Below are positions 1-7,314 of a DNA stretch of 27,409 nucleotides, piece after piece. Source of the stretch: Bacillota bacterium (GTDB taxonomy: Bacteria > Bacillota > Clostridia > Lachnospirales > Lachnospiraceae). Under the pieces are notes generated by a model. It saw only the letters and a list, made by a program, of their open reading frames with translations. It had not been told where the DNA came from and made no database searches. Within the stretch, counting starts at the first letter, position 1. The number at the start of each line of letters is the position of its first letter. The position numbers and the translations under genes are program-made. Location: contig JAEZLY010000109.1 in NCBI GenBank assembly GCA_023414985.1, forward strand, positions 1-27,409, read 5' to 3'.

Positions 1-102
1 GAACTGGCCTATGAACTCGGCAAGGAAGGTCTGGCAATGCCCTCCGGTATCCTGACGGTGGAGGAGCTGATCGCAGCACTCGCTGCGATAAAGTCGAACT
101 GA
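1..102 (+). CDS. ecfA1: C-terminal end of an ECF transporter ATPase (partial)
   Basis: The window opens inside a reading frame that runs 33 codons to a TGA at 100-102. The residues around LAMPSGILTVEELI resemble the C-terminal tail of the first energy-coupling-factor ATPase (EcfA1/CbiO). The next two genes are the second ATPase and the T subunit, which is the standard order in Firmicutes. No Walker motif is in view because the start lies outside the window. The assignment therefore rests on the short tail and on gene order. The alternative is another ABC ATPase with a similar tail. Confidence 0.7.
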   Translation, partial: ELAYELGKEGLAMPSGILTVEELIAALAAIKSN

Positions 103-143
103 ACATGACAAGGACAGAGAGTTGAAGGATTACTGAGAAGTAG

Positions 144-1001
144 GTGAGCAGATTGCAGATTATATTTGACAAAGTAAACTATATCTATAACGGTGGAACA
201 GCATTTTCAAGGCATGCGCTGAAGGATGTCAGCTTTACCATCAACAAGGGTGAATTTATCGGCTTGATAGGACACACAGGTTCCGGTAAATCCACACTGA
301 TCCAGCATATGAACGGTCTGATGAAAGCAACCAGCGGGCAGATCTATTATAACGGACAGGATATCTATGAGCCTTCTTATAAACTTCGGGAGCTGCGGAG
401 CAAGGTTGGTCTGGTGTTCCAATATCCGGAGCATCAGCTTTTTGAAACAACTATTTTCAAGGATGTGATGTTCGGACCGACTAATCTTGGATTGGAGAAG
501 CTGGAATGTGAGCTTCGTACCTATGAAGCTTTGAAGATGGTTGGTATCGGTGATCATCTGCTGGATGCGTCACCCTTCGAATTATCCGGCGGACAGAAGA
601 GAAGGGTTGCCATAGCCGGTGTTCTTGCGATGAAGCCTGAGGTCCTTATACTGGATGAGCCGACGGCCGGCTTGGACCCGAAGGGCAGGGACGATATTCT
701 GGAGCAGATTGCGAAGCTTCATAAGGAAAGCGGTATTACCATTATTCTGGTTACCCATAGCATGGAGGACATTGCAAATTATGCCGACAGATTGTTCGTT
801 ATGAACAAAGGTCAATTGGTATTACAGCAGCCGACCAAGGAAGTATTTGCCCATTATAAAGAACTGGAGCAGATGCATCTTGCGGCTCCGCAGGTCACCT
901 ATGTGATGAATGCTCTGAAGGACAGAGGGTATCCGGTGAAGACAGATGTAACGACCGTAGCGGAAGCGAAGAATGAGATACTGAGGGTATTCCATGGTTA
1001 G
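144..1001 (+). CDS. ecfA2: Energy-coupling factor transporter ATPase EcfA2
   Basis: This is a 285-residue ABC ATPase of the ECF (group II vitamin and metal uptake) system. With the other ATPase and EcfT it forms the cytoplasmic energising module shared by several substrate-binding S components. All core motifs are visible: Walker A GHTGSGKST (43-51), Q-loop region FQYPEHQLF (92-100), signature LSGGQKRR (147-154), Walker B VLILDEP (167-173) and switch histidine H205. The length is normal for the family. The start is GTG at 144; the purines just upstream (GAGAAG) give a plausible but unremarkable ribosome binding site. The gene lies 41 bp after the first ATPase and 24 bp before ecfT, so the three probably form one operon. 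Confidence 0.93.
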   Translation: MSRLQIIFDKVNYIYNGGTAFSRHALKDVSFTINKGEFIGLIGHTGSGKSTLIQHMNGLMKATSGQIYYNGQDIYEPSYKLRELRSKVGLVFQYPEHQLFETTIFKDVMFGPTNLGLEKLECELRTYEALKMVGIGDHLLDASPFELSGGQKRRVAIAGVLAMKPEVLILDEPTAGLDPKGRDDILEQIAKLHKESGITIILVTHSMEDIANYADRLFVMNKGQLVLQQPTKEVFAHYKELEQMHLAAPQVTYVMNALKDRGYPVKTDVTTVAEAKNEILRVFHG

Positions 1002-1025
1002 GTAAATTAAAGGAAGTGAACGAGT

Positions 1026-1838
1026 ATGATTAGAGATATTACAATAGGACAATACTACCCGAGCAATTCAATATTACACAGACTGGATCCAAGAGTGAAG
1101 CTGATCGGAACCTTTGCATTTATTGTTTCGCTGTTCCTGTTTCACACGCTATACGGATATATCGTAGTCACGGCGTTTTTATTTGCTGTCATCAAGCTGT
1201 CCAAAGTGCCTTTCAGATACATCGTGAAGGGCTTGAAGGCGATTATCATTCTGTTGCTTTTTACAGTGTTTTTTAATATGTTTCTGACTCCCGGCGATCC
1301 TATTCTACAGTACGGAATACTGAAGATTACGAAGGAAGGCTTATTGAATTCCGCAGCCATGGCATTACGACTGGTCTTTCTGATTATCGGTTCCTCCCTG
1401 ATGACGCTGACTACAACACCGAACCAACTGACAGATGGGCTGGAGAAGGTGTTAAAGCCTCTAAACCGTATCAAGGTACCGGTGCATGAGATTGCGATGA
1501 TGATGTCGATTGCCTTAAGATTTATACCGATCTTATTGGAAGAGACAGACAAGATCATGAAGGCACAGATGGCAAGAGGGGCAGATTTTGAGAGCGGGGG
1601 TCTGCTAAAGAGAGCCAAGAGCCTGATTCCGCTACTGGTTCCTTTGTTCATCTCAGCCTTTCGAAGAGCGAATGATCTGGCTATGGCTATGGAGGCCAGA
1701 TGCTACCGCGGTGGTGAAGGGCGTACCAAGATGAAACCGCTTCGATATCACGGCAGGGATTTTGCGGCTTATTCCGGACTTCTTCTGTACCTGGGCGCAA
1801 TCATCGGTGTTAAGCTTTTAGAAAAAATTATTCTTTAG
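1026..1838 (+). CDS. ecfT: Energy-coupling factor transporter transmembrane protein EcfT
   Basis: This 270-residue integral membrane protein is the scaffold that connects the two ECF ATPases to the S components. The N-terminal HRLDPRVKL segment is typical of the family and is followed by several hydrophobic helices between about residues 25 and 130. The cytoplasmic coupling helices carry the first Ala-Arg-Gly motif (ARG, 183-185). The second motif reads Ala-Arg-Cys (224-226) inside EARCYRGGEGRTK, instead of the usual ARG. The remainder of that helix is well conserved, so I expect a functional protein. AGGAAGTGA lies a few bases upstream of the ATG. The gene is co-oriented with ecfA2 and truA. 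Confidence 0.93.
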   Translation: MIRDITIGQYYPSNSILHRLDPRVKLIGTFAFIVSLFLFHTLYGYIVVTAFLFAVIKLSKVPFRYIVKGLKAIIILLLFTVFFNMFLTPGDPILQYGILKITKEGLLNSAAMALRLVFLIIGSSLMTLTTTPNQLTDGLEKVLKPLNRIKVPVHEIAMMMSIALRFIPILLEETDKIMKAQMARGADFESGGLLKRAKSLIPLLVPLFISAFRRANDLAMAMEARCYRGGEGRTKMKPLRYHGRDFAAYSGLLLYLGAIIGVKLLEKIIL

Positions 1839-1873
1839 TAATAAAAGATCGATCAATGTAGAAAGAGTCTGAT

Positions 1874-2638
1874 ATGAAACGAATCAAACTGGTAATAGCA
1901 TATGACGGAACCAATTATTGTGGCTGGCAGCTTCAGCCCGGGCAGCCGACTGTGGAAGCACAACTGAACCGTGCTTTATCGGAGCTGTTGGGCGAAGAAA
2001 TTATTGTGATCGGAGCAAGCAGAACAGACTCCGGTGTCCATGCAGAAGGTAATGTGGCGGTTTTTGATACGGAGAGCAGGATACCTGCCGAGAAGATAGC
2101 ACAGGCTGTGAACCAGCATCTGCCCGAGGATATCCGGGTGCAGAGCTCCAAGGAAGTCGCCGCTGATTTTCATCCGAGACGTTGCGTCAGCAGGAAGACT
2201 TATGAATATCGAATACTGAATCGGAGGATTGCATTACCGACGGAACGTTTTTATAACAGCTTTATCTATTATCAATTAGATATGGAGTTAATGCAGAAGG
2301 CTGCATCTTATCTGGTCGGTGAGCATGATTTTAAGAGCTTCTGTTCCGTAAAGACCCAGGTAACTGATACAGTAAGAACCATCTATCAACTGGATTTAAG
2401 TAAATCCGGGGATATCATCACGATTACGGTGATCGGTAGTGGATTTCTTTATAATATGATTCGAATTATTGCGGGTACCCTGATTGAAGTAGGCAGGGGT
2501 GCGTACCCTCCGGAGAAGGTGAAAGAAATGCTTTACGGTTGTGACCGCAGTCTGGCAGGTCCCACCGCTCCGGCACAGGGCCTTACCCTGAAGAAGATTG
2601 ACTATTCCAATGAGGAGGGAACGAGGGAAGATGTTTGA
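1874..2638 (+). CDS. truA: tRNA pseudouridine(38-40) synthase TruA
   Basis: The 254-residue protein is TruA, which converts uridines 38-40 in the tRNA anticodon arm to pseudouridine. The family hallmark ASRTDSGVHAEGNV is present, with catalytic aspartate D52. The YDGTNYCGWQLQ segment near the N-terminus and GSGFLYNMIRI in the second half are also typical. Length matches bacterial TruA. It follows ecfT by 35 bp, a linkage common in Firmicutes downstream of the ribosomal protein operon. Its last codons overlap the start of the MgtC-family gene by 8 bp, which suggests translational coupling. Confidence 0.96.
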   Translation: MKRIKLVIAYDGTNYCGWQLQPGQPTVEAQLNRALSELLGEEIIVIGASRTDSGVHAEGNVAVFDTESRIPAEKIAQAVNQHLPEDIRVQSSKEVAADFHPRRCVSRKTYEYRILNRRIALPTERFYNSFIYYQLDMELMQKAASYLVGEHDFKSFCSVKTQVTDTVRTIYQLDLSKSGDIITITVIGSGFLYNMIRIIAGTLIEVGRGAYPPEKVKEMLYGCDRSLAGPTAPAQGLTLKKIDYSNEEGTREDV

Positions 2639-3320
2639 TTTCTCTACGAATTTAAGCTCCGTGAATGACACATCCATAATCCTGCGCTTGCTGATGGCTG
2701 TGATCTGCGGTGGTATCATCGGTTATGAGCGTGGAAGGGCGGGAAGACCGGCGGGACTGCGTACGCATATCCTGGTCTGTCTTGGCTCTACACTTGCGAT
2801 TTTGACGAACCAGTATGTATTTGAGACTTATGGGGTAAGTGATCCGACAAGACTGGGTGCACAGGTAATCTCAGGTATCGGTTTCCTGGGAGCCGGAACC
2901 ATCATCGTGACCGGGCGCCATCAGGTGAAAGGTCTCACGACTGCTGCAGGTCTCTGGGCTACGGCGTGTATGGGACTGGCAATCGGTATCGGCTTCTATA
3001 AGGCAGCGATTGTCGGCTGCGTTCTGATCTTCTTCTCAACGGTAGTTCTCCATAGATTGGATAATAATATGCTCTCAAAGTCTAAGGTAATGGATATCTA
3101 TGTGGAATTTGACAAGACAGCCTCGATGTCCACAGTGTTAGATGCTATGAAGACAAGTATGGCCAGCATCGATAATATAGAGATGGTAAAGCCCAGCTAT
3201 TCATCTGATGCTTCCGCTGCGGCAATCATGACCCTTCGGCTGAAAGAGAAAAAATTCCGACTGGATGTTGTCACAAAAGTATGCGCGATTGATGGAGTTT
3301 CCTTTGCAGAAGAGATTTAG
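2631..3320 (+). CDS. MgtC/SapB-family membrane protein
   Basis: This 229-residue protein has an MgtC-type N-terminal membrane domain. The family signature is visible as GGIIGYERG, RPAGLRTHILVCLGS, RLGAQVISGIGFLGAGTI and VKGLTTAAGLWATA. The C-terminal 80 or so residues form a soluble domain of the size expected for the ACT-like tail of longer MgtC homologues. MgtC proteins have been tied to magnesium limitation and ATP synthase regulation in some pathogens; in commensal Firmicutes the role is usually unknown. I chose the ATG at 2631 because AGGAGG (2613-2618) and GAGGG (2623-2627) precede it and the family start fits. A longer frame from 2598 would lie deep inside truA. A strong hairpin follows at 3371. 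Confidence 0.9.
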   Translation: MFDFSTNLSSVNDTSIILRLLMAVICGGIIGYERGRAGRPAGLRTHILVCLGSTLAILTNQYVFETYGVSDPTRLGAQVISGIGFLGAGTIIVTGRHQVKGLTTAAGLWATACMGLAIGIGFYKAAIVGCVLIFFSTVVLHRLDNNMLSKSKVMDIYVEFDKTASMSTVLDAMKTSMASIDNIEMVKPSYSSDASAAAIMTLRLKEKKFRLDVVTKVCAIDGVSFAEEI

Positions 3321-3370
3321 GTACTTAATAATCATTATTATGTAAAGCTCAATAAAAATTGACGAAATAG

Positions 3371-3416
3371 AAAAGGTGTAAATTAAGTTTATAATAATAC
3401 TTAATTTACACCTTTT
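3371..3416 (+). terminator. Perfect 18-bp hairpin ending the ecf-truA-mgtC block
   Basis: The arm AAAAGGTGTAAATTAAGT (3371-3388) is exactly complementary to ACTTAATTTACACCTTTT (3399-3416), with a 10-nt loop. The right arm ends in CCTTTT followed by GTTT, so the A-rich and T-rich ends give a weak U tract on both strands. It sits 50 bp after the mgtC-family stop and before the promoter of the polysaccharide cluster. It is most simply a rho-independent, possibly bidirectional, terminator. Confidence 0.8.
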
Positions 3417-3517
3417 GTTTACAATGCTTAAAATATATTTATATAAAAAAATTAGAAATAGTGCGAAATAGCATTATTATGATTTATATTGCAAATTATA
3501 CAAAAAAATAATAAAAA

Positions 3518-3560
3518 ATTCCATGTATAAAATTAACAAAAATGGAATGATATGTTAATT
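3518..3560. promoter_or_regulatory. Interlocking inverted repeats upstream of the cluster promoter (operator candidate)
   Basis: Two perfect inverted repeats overlap here. ATTCCAT (3518-3524) pairs with ATGGAAT (3542-3548), and AATTAACA (3531-3538) pairs with TGTTAATT (3553-3560). The second repeat ends five bases before the -35 box at 3566. This position would suit an activator or repressor. The DNA is very AT-rich, so chance repeats are possible and no regulator gene is present in the window. Confidence 0.4.
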
Positions 3561-3565
3561 TTGGA

Positions 3566-3594
3566 TTGACGTGACCTATTTATGGTTATATAAT
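3566..3594 (+). promoter_or_regulatory. Near-consensus sigma-A promoter of the polysaccharide cluster
   Basis: TTGACG (3566-3571) and TATAAT (3589-3594) are separated by exactly 17 bp, giving 11 of 12 consensus bases. Transcription would start near 3601 and read into the dehydratase gene at 4068. No other good promoter was seen before that gene, so this is the likely main promoter of the long biosynthetic operon. Confidence 0.75.
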
Positions 3595-3600
3595 TATACC

Positions 3601-4067
3601 TTAGAGACGCCGCTGATATCTGTCTATAAGGTGATGAGATATCATATATTCACAGGCTTTCTGAAGGCCGGCAAGGCCGGTAATTTGTAATTAAACATAG
3701 TTGCGCTTGTTATGATAACTGAATGATACTTACTAAGGATGGCTGATCAGATTATTAAAGTGGTAATCGATGGGCCTATTTTATTTTTATAGGGAAAGGG
3801 CAGTGTGAAACTCGGTGGTAAGGATTATTTTTGGACAAGTAAAAAGAATATTTAACTAAATGCAGCTATATACATACTAGATAAATAAGATTAAGCTTCT
3901 GTATTCTTTGGCCATTCTTTAAGTAATGCAGAGAGCTTTATTCTTTACACTTCTTTTGGCACTTTTATTACTTTTATAGCTATCTGGGTAAAGGAGTAAG
4001 GGATATTTACTACGGAAGAGAATAACAAATACAGGATATAGTTTATCTAAGAAGGGGGGAAGTTCGA
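3601..4067 (+). promoter_or_regulatory. Long 5' leader of the polysaccharide operon, possibly structured
   Basis: About 467 nt lie between the predicted transcription start and the first gene. Visible elements are a stem TGATATC/GATATCA (3614-3620 with 3638-3644), a short GC stem CCGGC-AAG-GCCGG (3668-3680) set within a tandem repeat AAGGCCGG, a near-palindrome GTTATGATAAC (3709-3719) and a stem CCTAT/ATAGG (3775-3779 with 3789-3793). An 18-codon frame begins with ATG at 3634 and ends at 3690, but AAGGTG abuts its ATG, so translation is doubtful. I do not recognise a known riboswitch class or T-box. No clear intrinsic terminator is present. Purine-rich AAGGGGGGAAG just before 4068 is the ribosome binding site of the next gene. 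Confidence 0.45.
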
Positions 4068-6053
4068 ATGATAAAAGATATCAAAAATGGGCACCTACTA
4101 ATCAAGAAGCTTATGTTTTTGATTATTGATATAATGGTGATCGTTATCGCCAGTTATGCAGGGTTGCTGCTTCGTTTTGATTTTGTATTTAAAAGAATAC
4201 TTCCGAGGTATTTAGCATCGGTAGATCACTTTCTCTTGGTCAACATAGTGCTGACTTTGGTGATATTCTATGCTTTCAAGCTTTATCACAGCCTCTGGAA
4301 TTATGCCAGTGCAGCAGAGCTGCAGAATATTTTATATGCAAGCTTTCTATCAACTTTATTCGTTGGCTTGGGTATGTCCGTTCTGAAGCTTAGTGTTCCG
4401 CGCAGTTATTACCTATTATATGGTTCGATTTTATTCCTTCTGACGCTGGGGAATCGCTTCTCCTACCGTCTTGCACGATTGTACTTACATATTTTGGGCA
4501 AGCGTAAGATCCCTAAGAATATCATGATAGTCGGTGCCGGAGAGGCAGCCAATGTCATTATCAAGGAAATCATGAACAGTGATCATGTAGGAAGTGCCAA
4601 GGTCAGATGCATTATTGATGATGCAAAGGAAAAGCAGGGGCGCTTTATGCATGGAGCCAAGATAGTGGGCACCAGGAAGGATATTATTGTATGTGCAAAG
4701 GAATATATGATTGATGAGATTATCATTGCTATTCCTTCTGCGTCGAAAAAGACCATTAGTGAACTGGTTAGTATCTGTAAGCAGACCCGGTGTCAATTAA
4801 GAATCCTTCCCGGCATCTATCAGCTGATGAATGGAGAGGTATCGGTAGATAAGCTTAGAAAGGTTGAGATAGAGGACCTTTTAGGAAGGGAGCCGATTAA
4901 AGCAGATCTTAATTCCATCATGGATTATGTCAAGGGAAAGGTATGTATGGTTACCGGTGGAGGAGGCTCTATCGGCAGTGAGCTGTGCCGACAGATTGCT
5001 CAACATGAGCCGAGACAGCTGATCATCATTGATAACTATGAGAACAATGCTTATGATATCCAGCAGGAGTTAAAGAGAAAGTATCCTGAGTTGGATCTGG
5101 TCGTTTTGATTGCTACTGTACGCGATATTATTACCTTAAAATCTATTTTCCGTAAATACAGGCCTGACATTGTATATCATGCTGCGGCGCATAAGCATGT
5201 ACCTCTCATGGAAGACAGCCCAATGGAGGCAATTAAGAATAATGTCCTTGGAACGCTGAATACGGTCATTGCAGCCGATCTATGCGGAGCGAAACGTTTT
5301 GTCATGATCTCCACAGATAAAGCAGTTAATCCCACGAATGTTATGGGCGCTTCAAAACGTATTTGTGAGATGATTATTCAGACTTATAATAAAAGATCCC
5401 ACACGGAATATGTGGCGGTTCGGTTCGGTAATGTACTCGGATCAAACGGAAGCGTAATTCCCTTATTCCGCAAGCAGATAGAAGCCGGAGGACCTGTTAC
5501 CGTCACGCATCCGGATATCATCCGTTTCTTTATGACCATACCCGAAGCAGTGACCTTGGTATTGCAGGCCGGTGCTTATGCAAAGGGCGGAGAGATATTC
5601 ATCCTGGATATGGGAGAGCCGGTAAGGATTGCGGACCTTGCTCGTAATTTGATCCGCTTATCCGGATATGAACCGGATGTTGATATCAAGATTGAATACT
5701 CGGGTCTTCGTCCCGGTGAAAAGCTGTATGAAGAGATGCTTATGGCTGAAGAAGGAATGAAGAAGACCGAAAATGAAAGGATTTTTATCGGTAAACCGCT
5801 GGAAATTAACGATGAATTATTCCTGAGCCAGATCGAAGCACTAAGGGTTGCCTGTACGCTCGATACCACTGATATCAGGAAAATGATTAAGGATATTGTA
5901 CCGACCTATATTGATCATAGCGAGATTCCGGAGGCTTTAAAGCTGCCTGAGATTCAAAATGTAGATATAGCGACACGGGATGTGGTTGCAGTAGCTACTC
6001 GTAGGAAACTTCGTACCCCTGCACTTGAGTACGCTAAAACAGCAATTCAATAA
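4068..6053 (+). CDS. Membrane-anchored NDP-sugar 4,6-dehydratase (PglF/WbpM/CapD-like)
   Basis: The 661-residue protein has the full architecture of PglF/WbpM enzymes, which convert UDP-GlcNAc to a UDP-4-keto-6-deoxy sugar. About four membrane segments lie within residues 12-130. A first Rossmann-like region begins at IMIVGAGEAA (152-161). The catalytic extended-SDR domain starts at TGGGGSIGSE (296-305), followed by HAAAHKHVPLME (371-382). The active-site stretch STDKAVNPTNVMGASKR (415-431) places T416, D417, K418 and M426/K430 where PglF has its Thr-Asp-Lys triad, with Met in place of the usual SDR Tyr. The last ~40 residues are probably disordered. It is the first gene of the cluster, and the aminotransferase that would use its product is next. 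The exact product stereochemistry cannot be read from the sequence. Confidence 0.9.
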   Translation: MIKDIKNGHLLIKKLMFLIIDIMVIVIASYAGLLLRFDFVFKRILPRYLASVDHFLLVNIVLTLVIFYAFKLYHSLWNYASAAELQNILYASFLSTLFVGLGMSVLKLSVPRSYYLLYGSILFLLTLGNRFSYRLARLYLHILGKRKIPKNIMIVGAGEAANVIIKEIMNSDHVGSAKVRCIIDDAKEKQGRFMHGAKIVGTRKDIIVCAKEYMIDEIIIAIPSASKKTISELVSICKQTRCQLRILPGIYQLMNGEVSVDKLRKVEIEDLLGREPIKADLNSIMDYVKGKVCMVTGGGGSIGSELCRQIAQHEPRQLIIIDNYENNAYDIQQELKRKYPELDLVVLIATVRDIITLKSIFRKYRPDIVYHAAAHKHVPLMEDSPMEAIKNNVLGTLNTVIAADLCGAKRFVMISTDKAVNPTNVMGASKRICEMIIQTYNKRSHTEYVAVRFGNVLGSNGSVIPLFRKQIEAGGPVTVTHPDIIRFFMTIPEAVTLVLQAGAYAKGGEIFILDMGEPVRIADLARNLIRLSGYEPDVDIKIEYSGLRPGEKLYEEMLMAEEGMKKTENERIFIGKPLEINDELFLSQIEALRVACTLDTTDIRKMIKDIVPTYIDHSEIPEALKLPEIQNVDIATRDVVAVATRRKLRTPALEYAKTAIQ

Positions 6054-6071
6054 AATAGGAAGATAATGGAT

Positions 6072-6095
6072 AATAACTGATTTCAATTAGTTATT
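6072..6095 (+). other. Short intergenic hairpin between dehydratase and aminotransferase genes
   Basis: AATAACTGAT (6072-6081) and ATTAGTTATT (6086-6095) form a 10-bp stem containing one G-U pair, with a TTCA loop. It lies in the 79-bp gap between the two sugar-nucleotide genes. There is no U tract after it, so it does not look like a terminator. It could affect mRNA processing or stability, or be chance in AT-rich DNA. Confidence 0.35.
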
Positions 6096-6132
6096 CAGAA
6101 TTAATCTTTCAAATCGTGAGGGTGGACAACAA

Positions 6133-7239
6133 ATGGAGAAACGGATATTGCTTTCAACCCCAACCATGCATGGTGAGGAGCAGGTATTTGTAAAAGAAGC
6201 CTTTGATACAAACTGGATTGCTCCGCTGGGGGCTAATGTAGATAGCTTTGAAAACGAAATGGCTGCTTATATCGGAGTGAAATCGGGGGCAGCTTGCGTC
6301 AGCGGTACATCAGCACTTTTTTTGGCATATAAATTAGCCGGTGTTAAGCCGGGAGATACGGTTCTATGTAGTGATATGACATTTGCTGCAACCGTTAATC
6401 CAGTCTATTACTTAGGCGGAAAACAAGTATTCGTTGATAGCGAATATGAGACCTGGAACATGAGCCCTGAAGCACTTGACGAAGGCTTTAAGAAGTATCC
6501 TGAATGTCGGGTTGTGGGTTTGGCACATCTTTATGGTACTCCGTCTAAGATGGACGAAATATTAGCTGTATGTGACAAACATGACGCAGTTCTTGTCGAA
6601 GATGCTGCCGAAGCACTTTCTGCTACATACAAGGGTAAGCAATGTGGTTCCTTTGGACGTTACGCTGCACTATCTTATAACGGAAATAAGATTATCACGA
6701 CTTCCGGTGGTGGTATGCTGCTGAGCGATGATGAAGAGGCAATCAGGAAAGCTAGATTCTGGTCAACACAAGCACGCGATCCTGCACCTTGGTATCAGCA
6801 TAGCGAAATTGGTTATAACTTCCGTATGAGTAATGTAGTAGCTGGGATAGGACGCGGACAGCTCTTACACCTTAGTGAGCATCATACTCTGAAACAAACA
6901 ATTTATGAGAGATATAAGGAAGGTCTTAAAGGATTGCCCATAAGCATGAATCCATACCTTGAGTATACCGAACCAAACTTTTGGTTATCGTGCTTGTTGA
7001 TTGATAAGGACTGTGATGTCAAACCGTTGGATATATTAAACAGACTAAATGAAGCAAATATCGAGTCTCGTCCCATTTGGAAACCGATGCATATGCAGCC
7101 GGTTTATATGGAAAATGACTTTATCAGTACAGGTGTAGGCGAGGATGTATTTCATAACGGACTTTGCCTGCCAAGTGACATTAAGATGACGGATGAAGAG
7201 CAGAGGTTTGTAATTGAGATAATAAAAAGTTGTTTTTAA
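6133..7239 (+). CDS. PLP-dependent sugar aminotransferase (DegT/DnrJ/EryC1, PglE-like)
   Basis: This 368-residue fold-type I aminotransferase should transfer an amino group to the 4-keto carbon of the dehydratase product, giving a UDP-4-amino-4,6-dideoxy sugar. The PLP-binding lysine is K186 in SYNGNKIITTSGGGM, a stretch nearly identical to that of PglE-type enzymes. VEDAAEAL (155-162) supplies the pyridine-nitrogen aspartate D157. GTSALFLAY (58-66) and SDMTFAATVNP (80-90) are further family motifs. GAGGGTGG lies seven bases before the ATG. Its position directly after the PglF-like dehydratase supports the assignment. Closely related enzymes act on other 4-keto sugars, so the exact product remains uncertain. 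Confidence 0.9.
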   Translation: MEKRILLSTPTMHGEEQVFVKEAFDTNWIAPLGANVDSFENEMAAYIGVKSGAACVSGTSALFLAYKLAGVKPGDTVLCSDMTFAATVNPVYYLGGKQVFVDSEYETWNMSPEALDEGFKKYPECRVVGLAHLYGTPSKMDEILAVCDKHDAVLVEDAAEALSATYKGKQCGSFGRYAALSYNGNKIITTSGGGMLLSDDEEAIRKARFWSTQARDPAPWYQHSEIGYNFRMSNVVAGIGRGQLLHLSEHHTLKQTIYERYKEGLKGLPISMNPYLEYTEPNFWLSCLLIDKDCDVKPLDILNRLNEANIESRPIWKPMHMQPVYMENDFISTGVGEDVFHNGLCLPSDIKMTDEEQRFVIEIIKSCF

Positions 7240-7314
7240 TATTATGTATAATGAAATACATATGGATTAAGACATAATTATTTTCGTCAAAGTATAGATA
7301 TTTTAGGAGTATAT

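Noticed and set aside
1142..1651. 169-codon open frame on the - strand inside ecfT
   Set aside because: Shadow of a strongly supported + strand gene, with no ribosome binding site or recognisable family.
2598..2630. Upstream extension of the MgtC-family gene
   Set aside because: It would overlap truA by 41 bp and adds 11 residues without family similarity; ATG 2631 has AGGAGG and GAGGG upstream.
3601..3840. Riboswitch or T-box in the cluster leader
   Set aside because: GGTGG-like and GC-rich stretches are present, but none of the conserved cores I know (T-box, cobalamin, SAM, c-di-GMP, c-di-AMP) could be matched.
6072..6095. Rho-independent terminator after the dehydratase gene
   Set aside because: The stem is AT-rich and no U tract follows; the next gene belongs to the same pathway.
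7247..7252. Promoter before the first GT2 gene
   Set aside because: A perfect TATAAT is present but no -35 box lies at 16-18 bp and there is no TGn extension.
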